Origin: Isoetes taiwanensis
Taxonomy: Eukaryota > Streptophyta > Lycopodiopsida > Isoetales > Isoetaceae
Assembly (NCBI GenBank): GCA_021234155.1
Contig: JAJEKV010000032.1
Span: forward strand, 7,722,736-7,786,735
Length of the DNA stretch: 64,000 nt
Reading direction: 5' to 3'
Part shown: piece by piece, positions 57,439 through 64,000 of the stretch
Position numbering within the stretch: the stretch's first letter is position 1
Layout: each line of letters starts with the position of its first letter
The notes under the pieces: generated by a model
Seen by the model: the letters and a program-made list of their open reading frames with translations, nothing else
Database searches by the model: none
What the model was told of the DNA's origin: nothing
Position numbers and translations under genes: made by a program

Positions 57439-58486
57439 GCTCAAGAGAGAAAACGTGATTAGTCTCCCTGAACTAATTGATGTGTTTGAGAGCTGCATTG
57501 ACCCCAATCCAATGGCTTTCTTGATGGATGAGGTTGCAGATTGAAAATCATTTGTCGAGGGATACTTGCTAGATGGTAAAGATTAGTTGATAGGACACAC
57601 TAAGCACTTCAGTTCAAGTTTTGGGTCAGGGATGGAATACCGATCATGCAATATAATTTGAGACCAGGTGATAAGTTGTAGATGCCTATACAAGGAATCG
57701 AGTTGTGGCAAAGGGGAGCTACAAGTGAAGTTCTTATTCCTAGAGGGTAGCCAAAACCACTTCCTCCCTTCAAGACTGTTAAAGACTCTAGCCAACTAGT
57801 GAAGGACATTAAAGATTATACAATGCACTGGGATGATGTTCAAAATAGAAAGCACATCTCCACTCTGAAGAAAAATCACATGGACTCCCTAACCAATTAT
57901 TGGGAGAAAGTTGTGACATGCTTAGAAACAGAACAGCCATGCTGGGGGAGCTGAGAGACATGTTCTTACCAAAGTCTAGATGGGAGGGTTCTCATGGAGA
58001 AAGCACATCTAAGAAAGTTGAATTGGATCCCTACAATGGCTCCAAGTGGTTTGTGGGAAGTAAGGCCTCAAAGCCGAAGTGGTTTGATCTTCCTGAGTGA
58101 TATCCTTTGAGGACATCAAGGAATGATACTTTGTGCTAGTAAGGTTTGACGACGAGGATTGTCCAATTTGGTTAGGGGTGGCACTCTCTGATGTTACCAC
58201 TACTATGCCTGATGGAGAGGAGCTGCCACCTGGATTCCAGGTTCAATATTGGGAGCCTGTTAAAAGGCACAAGAGGGGCAACTTGAAAGAGCAATACACC
58301 GACTGCTGGGAGAAGAAGTGTACGACAAATCATGCTGATCCTCAAAGGAGGGAATTGGTGGAGTGTGTGGTATGGTCATATCCAACTTGTCACATTTCAA
58401 AGGACAAGACCCACAAGATCCCCAAAAGGGAGATGGACAAAGCAATGAGCAACCTCCATGCTATAGCACTATATGAGGGTAGATAA
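57439..58486 (+). pseudogene. DUF7869-type transposase, C-terminal portion
   Basis: Immediately after the target duplication the interrupted protein resumes in frame with KLKRENVISLPELIDVFESC and PNPMAFLMDEVAD, then a stop. Further pieces are LGESCDMLRNRTAMLGELRD, LDPYNGSKWFVGSKASKPKW, DEDCPIWLGVALSDVTTTMP and KDKTHKIPKREMDKAMSNLH. The last frame (58133-58486) is a tidy 117-codon end. The segment usually found between VGHT and this point, carrying an acidic pair, is absent from both halves, so a small deletion probably predates the LTR insertion. Confidence 0.7.
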
Positions 58487-58489
58487 AAT

Positions 58490-60335
58490 TGAGAAGCTTG
58501 AACACTTTCTCAACTCGCGACTTGTAATATTTATGAGGAAAATAAGTGACCTAGTTCTTGGTGTATGATGTGTAATTATATACATGCATTCAATTCAATA
58601 TTTTTTTTTTTAGTATGAGTTCCATTTTTAGTCTGAGACACAAACGTCAGGATCTGATCCACTTTAATTAAATGCGACTTAAGAGGTCCACCAATGTTAG
58701 ACATGGGCGAGGAAGGGTATGCGCATATGAGGTTAACCCCACCACTCCCTCTACAGGGCTTGGAATGTAAGCTGGTTCGGCATTATTTTGCTAACAGGCT
58801 CTACATGTAGCATGGCTGAGCTTCCCATTGTTCTGGAGTTAGTGCATCATGATGGTTTGATCTCTTTATTGTGATCTCTTCTTTTGATGCTCTTGTGCTG
58901 ACTCTTATGGCATCGATCCGAGCCCTCGGATCGCTATTCTGGGATGGGACGAGCAGCTATATATGTGCTCGTCCTTCTTGTGGCTCGTTATCGGCGTCTT
59001 CTCACAGCAGCATCCCTTTCCTTGTCCATTGCTTTCCCCCTTCCTTTCCAATCCTTTCTTGCGGCCTTATGATGATCCAATCCCTTTCCTGTGACTAACG
59101 ATAATTTTCTTACTAAACTTTTACATACGTTTGTAGCAAGCATCTGCTCAATTCCTCTTCTTCTTTTGTGATTTCCATTGCTATCTTCTAGGAGCTCATG
59201 CTCATCTACCTCAGACTTTGGAAAAGTATCACAGCACGAGCATATCTGCAAATTTTCCTTGATTAAGTACTACACCGTGATGGGCTTCCATGTATCTGTC
59301 TCTAAAGCAAATTGTGCAGAGTTTCTTATGGTGCCTTTCTTTTGGTTGTTTTGGGACTGCAATATTTTGGGCAGTGTAAATCATTGCTTAAAGCTGCATT
59401 CAGGCATGGCTTTTTTGTTCTAACATTTTATTCCGAGAGTGAACACAGGAGAGTGAACACAGGAGCATCGGGAGCATCGGGTACCTCTGTTGTTGGATTT
59501 AGATTCATGCATTATTCGATGGGGTAATTCTATTGTTGGATTCGTGCATGCCTTCATGCATGCCTTCGTGCATGCCTTTTTGTTCTAACTTCTTATTACA
59601 TGAGGAGACTGCAGCAGCATCCAGTAACTCTGTTGTTAGATTTAGATTCATACATTATTTTGTTATTGGATTTATGTTACAAATTCGCATCCAGACAGTG
59701 GCGAAACTCACAGAATTGGATGGACGAATTTGTTTCTGCAGAGACTCTCTGCAGACTTGAATTAGAAGACTAGGAACGAGTTGGGGAGACAATAGATGTT
59801 TGCTTAATCGGCGCCTTTTTGGTGGAATCGACGGTTCAATCTATGATATAGTGTCAGGTGATTCACAGATCAGGAGACGAATCTGGTGAGTTTTTCTTTT
59901 TATACAGCCGATTGATTGGGAGTGAACATATTCGAGACCAAACATGGTAATTCTTTTCACAATTCGAGATTGAGTTTAGTTTCTTTAATTTCTACAATTT
60001 AGATTCATGGATTATTAGATTGGATAAGTCTGCTGTTGGATTTGGATCGGGCAGCACATTCTGCATGCAGGATGCAATGGCCAGGCAGGCAAGATCTGGT
60101 GGATCTATACTTCCTGGTGTACCGTTGAATTGCCGAATTCGGCATTATCCTATGGAAATCATTCCCATCTGGTCGAAGTTGTATGAATTTTTGGCAGTTA
60201 CCTACCTAGTTTAGACACCCCATTCCTTCTTTGGTTTCATCATTGCAGTAGTTCAATGCTCTCAGTGTCACAAAAGTTTTCCTTAACTCAATTCTTTGTC
60301 TTGTGAGATCCCAGTAACCCCATCTTGAAGTGAGC
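58490..60335. other. Gene-less interval with a palindrome half-copy and small repeats
   Basis: ctttctcaactcgcgacttg (58505-58524) is a decayed member of the palindrome family. Small duplications occur at 59443-59480 (gagtgaacacag; gcatcgg) and 59545-59580 (tgcatgccttc). No gene is supported. Confidence 0.55.
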
Positions 60336-60338
60336 ATT

Positions 60339-60520
60339 TTAGGACTGTTTCATTCGCTTGATCTGCAGCCCAGAACCACCGTTTTCTTCATTGTAAAGCT
60401 CTTCCACTGGATCTGCTTCTAAACCATCTGCTCCACCATAGCTCTGTTGCATCAGGAAATATGGCTTTTGACTTGTTTGATCGGCTAATCCTCCAGCGAT
60501 GGGGAAGCTCCAATTCTTCC
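60339..60520 (-). CDS. Possible C-terminal exon of an unrecognised gene
   Basis: After an acceptor-like GGATTAG on the minus strand, codons read QTSQKPYFLMQQSYGGADGL, then EADPVEELYNEENGGSGLQI and KRMKQS before TAA. The acidic-to-basic end looks like a real conserved C-terminus, but I cannot place it. No further exons were found before the LINE at 60958, which may have displaced them. Confidence 0.35.
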
Positions 60521-61105
60521 TCTTTCTCGGATTTCTGCCGGCTCCGCCCTTATGCAAAAGGGGCATTTTTTCTTTTCTTTTTACAGTATATGTTTTGTCC
60601 GACATTAGCCTCTGGAGCATACCGATAGACGGATTTACTGGCATCTGGGTACCTGCATGCAAGATTCGGCTCTTGCTTCAGCTGTTTTTAGTAGGCCGAC
60701 TTTAGATCCAGCCTGATTCGGCCATTTTTCTGCTTTCTCTGCCATGATCTAAAAATCGGCCTCCCCAATCGCCTCTGTTCTCAAGCTCGATCTTCCCTGT
60801 CAAACCAAATCGGCCTCCTGCCCTTTTGCCCTACTTGATCTTTCCCTGTTCGCCCTGTTCGCTTTGCTCGGCCGCCTCCTTGCCCTAAAATGGTTCGATC
60901 AAGTTTTTTGGGGTTAGGCATTGGTTTTTCTTGGTGTAAATTTTGTATACTGCTTGATTTTTTTTTTTTTTTTTTGAGGGATAAAAAATAGACTTTATTT
61001 ACTTTAAGGGAATGGTACAAAGCCACATGGCAGGGGTGTTCTCATCTGCAAAAATGAGATGAGGATAGCTACATGGCTCCTACTTGCACTATTCCCTTGT
61101 ACTTC

Positions 61106-63301
61106 CTAGTGTAAGCTTAGGTAGGTTTCCCATATTACGACCTTTACTTCTTCTTCTCCTTCGAAGGCTAGCCTAAATTTTTTCAGCCTTTCAAGTACTA
61201 TATGTAGAAGCTGATGTGGTGAAATGTCTTCTTGATTTTCATCGAAGACCAAGGCGTTTCTCCTTTTCCATATAGACCAGATTGTCCAGGCCCTAGATAT
61301 ATGAAAGGCCACCTTCTTCATGGTGCACCATACTAGGGGAAGGATTCCCAACAACAGTTCCTTGGTACCTAATGGGTATTCAAAGCTATCCAGACTCCAT
61401 GCCCATACTCCTTGCAGCTTCTCACATTCCACCAGACAATGTTCTAAGGATTCCTGTTCGGCCTCGCACAAGGGACATACTGGGCTGACGTTATTGTCCC
61501 ATTTTGAGACTAGTTGATTAACCCTTGGAGCCTTATGTATCACTTGCCAGAGGAAAGCATTTATCCGAGGGGGAAGATATTTCTGCCACGCATCTCTCCA
61601 AATGTTTTTGAGGTTTTCCTCTGTGATTACTAATTCCCATTTGGTTGGTATTGGAAGTAAACCCTTAGTCCTCAAACTTCTGTAACTTGATTTCACGAAC
61701 TTGTTTGGCAAGATCGCGGGGTGCAAAACCCATGGATTTTGATCTCCTGTAGTTATAGTGTTTGGAAGTACTGTGGCCACACTTTCCCATATTATTTTAT
61801 CTGCGTCCTTTAAGGCAAAACGTACCTGAAATTCTGCCCAACTGACTAATTGCTCTCCCTTGTACCATTGAGCACAAGAATCTATTCCACAATTTTTCCA
61901 CCTCTTTACGATCCTTGCATCAGCCACCATGCCTAAGGGGCCCTGTTTGTTGTGCAAAACCACTGGTACCCACCATGGAGGGGAAGTTTCTGCTTCGAAT
62001 TTGTTGATGTCAAGCGTAAATAGTTTTTTTATGATTTTCCAAGCTGAAATTAATCCCTTCAGGAATGGAGAAGCTTCTCTACATGGCTTAAGATAAAAAA
62101 AGAGTGACCATGGGAGTGAGACTTTGACGGAGGGCTTACTATGCTTACATGACGCTGATAGAGCCTGGTTGATGAGGTGCATACCTGGAGACTTCACCTC
62201 TTTCTGTAGGATCTTCCATATGAATTTGGCTATTAGAACTTTGCTCTGTAATGATATGTCAACCATTCCAATTCCTCCTTCTGTCTTATCTCTCTTGCAC
62301 TTCCACCAAGCGATTTTGACCACTGCCCCTTCTTCATTCCCTCCCCAGACAAAGTTGCGGATTAGCCCTTCTAATTCTTGTGCCTTCTCCTTCGGGGCTA
62401 GTAAAATTGATGATGTGTAGACATGAGTATTGCTTAACACATGTTTTGCCACTGTAATCCGACCTGCAAGTGATAGCTTTGCCACCTTCCACCAATTTAG
62501 GTGTTTCTGAAGGCCTAGTAGTATTTCGTCCCATATTTGTGCCTTAGCGATATTGATGCCCACTGGAACACCTAATAGGTTGGAATGCTCGCCCTCTGGA
62601 ATTATTTTCCATGGTAGGATTGTCAAGCATGTGGGATGTGGTTCTTCCAAAGGCCATTGTGCTGCGCATTTCTTCCAATTTATGAGACATCCTGAAGCTA
62701 TTGAGAAGGAGGCTAGTAATTTGCCTGCACATGACAGATTCTCTTCATCTGCCTCTATAAATAGAAATGTGTCGTCTGCATATTGGTTACATATTTGTTG
62801 AGAACCATCCAACATTTCTAGTCCCTGAATCATACCGTCTTCTGAGGCTTGCCCGAATATTTGTGAAAGTGCTTCTGCTGCAATATTGAAGAGGAATGGG
62901 GCTAAGGGGCATTCTTGCCTGATGCCCCTTTTTATGTCAAATATTGGAGAGGGTTCACCTTGGAATAGGACTGAAGCTCGAGCAGATCGCAGAAGCTTCA
63001 TGACCCCTTCTGAAAAAAAATTTCCACAACCCAGCTTGAGCATCATTTTGTGCAGGAAACTCCATCTGATACTGTCATAAGCTTTGGTAAAGTCTAGCTT
63101 TAGGTAGGCCACCTTTTGTCTTGTTTTTCTAGCCCAGTGCAAACCTTCGAATGCTGCTGCGACATTGCTCAGGATACTCCTGCCTGGTAGAAAACCCGAT
63201 TGGGCTTGTGAGATGCCTTCAGCCAGAATTGGCTTGATCTTCTCTGCCATAGCCTTAGCTATGATTTTATAGAATGCAGATAAAAGTTGATGGGCCTCCA
63301 A
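61106..63301 (-). pseudogene. LINE ORF2: reverse transcriptase and zinc-binding domain
   Basis: An open frame of 731 codons. Reverse transcriptase motifs in order: QAQSGFLPGRSILSNVAAAF, YLKLDFTKAYDSI (first catalytic Asp), RQECPLAPFLFN (Glu where most LINEs have Gly), and NQYADDTFLF (catalytic Asp pair), then the GVPVG block. The C-terminal third carries the plant LINE zf-RVT region, INAFLWQVIHKAPRVNQLVS, then CPLCEAEQESLEHCLVEC. The first codon is not the true start, because the polyprotein continues upstream in another frame. Confidence 0.93.
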
Positions 63302-63960
63302 TCATTGATTGTGCTTGGCTCTTTACTCTTGGGAACCAAGGAAATACATCCCGTGTTCAATCTTGGATTTAGATTTTCAGCTTTGCATAAAGTCTGTGTA
63401 TGTAGAGAAGATATCATCCTTAACCCATTCCCAATTGCATTGATAGAATTCTATGGGAATTCCATCCATACCTGGATATTTATTTGTAGCCAGTAAACTA
63501 GTAGCCTTTTGAAGGTCCTCAATAGAGAGGGGAAGACTTAACGTATCTTGCTGGCTAGAGTTCATTATAGGCGAGACTTTTGAAACCACCAGCGCTTCGA
63601 AAGTCTCTTGAAATGGTAAGTTATGTTCTCCGAAGAAAGCTTTGAAATGGTTATATAGATACCTTTTGAGATCTCCTGGAGATTTGAGAATTGTGCCGTC
63701 ATTTTGAGTGATGGATGATAGTGTGGAAGATCTCTTATTTTCTTTAGCTGTCCTGAAGAAGAACTTTGTGCATTTGTCAGCTTCTTTTAGCCAGGTCAAT
63801 CCAGCTTTACATCTGTTTTCAGCTATCTTGACCTCTTCTAATGTCTTGATCTGTTCTATTATCCTTTTCTCCTCTATCCCATCATTGGGGCCCAATGCTC
63901 TAAGTGAGAGAAGTTGGCCATAAAGGGAATCCAGTTCTCCCTTTCTTTTTGCACTTTAGC
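63302..63960 (-). pseudogene. LINE ORF2, region upstream of the RT core
   Basis: The frame 63377-63895 reads KAGLTWLKEADKCTKFFFRT and TNKYPGMDGIPIEFYQCNW, the conserved pre-RT segment (G-x-D-G-I-P-x-E-F-Y). Between it and the 731-codon frame, codons in a third frame give LNTGCISLVPKSKEP and NDWRPIN, so two single-base shifts separate the parts. Confidence 0.9.
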
Positions 63961-64000
63961 CCTACCCCAGCTTTTAGCATACTTTTTAATATTTGAAAGA

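Larger units (their letters stand above)
60958..64000 (-). mobile_element. L1-like LINE, 3' part (runs off the window)
   Basis: A T18 run on the plus strand (60958-60975) is the poly(A) tail, with AATAAA on the minus strand near 60990. The ORF2 region occupies 61106 to the window edge. The element is interrupted by at least three frameshifts (near 63270-63290, 63380 and 63945), so it is inactive. The endonuclease and ORF1 would lie beyond the window. Confidence 0.93.

Overview
The window is nuclear DNA of a land plant with a repeat-rich genome. The evidence is spliceosomal introns (GT-AG), a plant type-2 pectin methylesterase, a small plant-type membrane protein, PPR and F-box relics, and dense nested plant retroelements. 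The mix (a DUF7869-type transposase, a GC-rich APE-type LINE with a TTCC tail, a Tat/Athila-like LTR element) makes a non-flowering plant such as a fern plausible, but the sequence does not settle the lineage.

Layout. 1-2.0 kb: simple and tandem repeats. 2.0-3.2 kb: F-box gene (minus). 3.5-4.6 kb: decayed, intron-containing copy of the USP39/SAD1 splicing factor gene (plus). 4.6-14.1 kb: mostly non-coding, with a tRNA-derived SINE at 6.8 kb, an isolated exon-like TPR fragment at 9.9 kb, a Ty3 integrase scrap at 11.8 kb and an unrecognised 147-codon reading frame at 12.5 kb. 14.27-14.71 kb: compact four-helix membrane protein gene with TATA-like and AATAAA signals. 16.6-18.7 kb: a 200-bp tandem duplication, a SINE fragment, an ankyrin fragment and a LINE tail. 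20.5-22.3 kb: two-exon pectin methylesterase/inhibitor gene, the best gene here. 26.4-31.0 kb: a PPR gene broken by two GC-rich LINE copies. 31.8-32.6 kb and 43.8-44.4 kb: three copies of a repeat with an internal tRNA-like promoter. 34.9-35.4 kb: a 419-bp Mutator-type MITE with 42-bp inverted ends. 36.5-41.5 kb: a degraded multi-exon gene (minus) with an FCP1-like phosphatase segment, its introns filled by minisatellites carrying a 22-bp palindrome. 42.3-43.1 kb: two foldback structures and an array of the same palindrome. 45.0-58.5 kb: a DUF7869-type transposase gene split by an 11.1-kb Ty3/gypsy element (46354-57433) with identical 5-bp target duplications. 61.0-64.0 kb: the 3' part of an L1-like LINE (minus) running off the window.

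Three loci look intact: the F-box gene, the small membrane protein gene and the pectin methylesterase. Almost everything else is mobile DNA or gene debris. The most unusual signal is the interspersed palindrome with core CTCGACTCGCGAGTCGAG, present about 18 times between 36.3 and 43.1 kb and once more, partly, at 58.5 kb, always outside recognisable coding sequence and often inside tandem repeats or hairpins.
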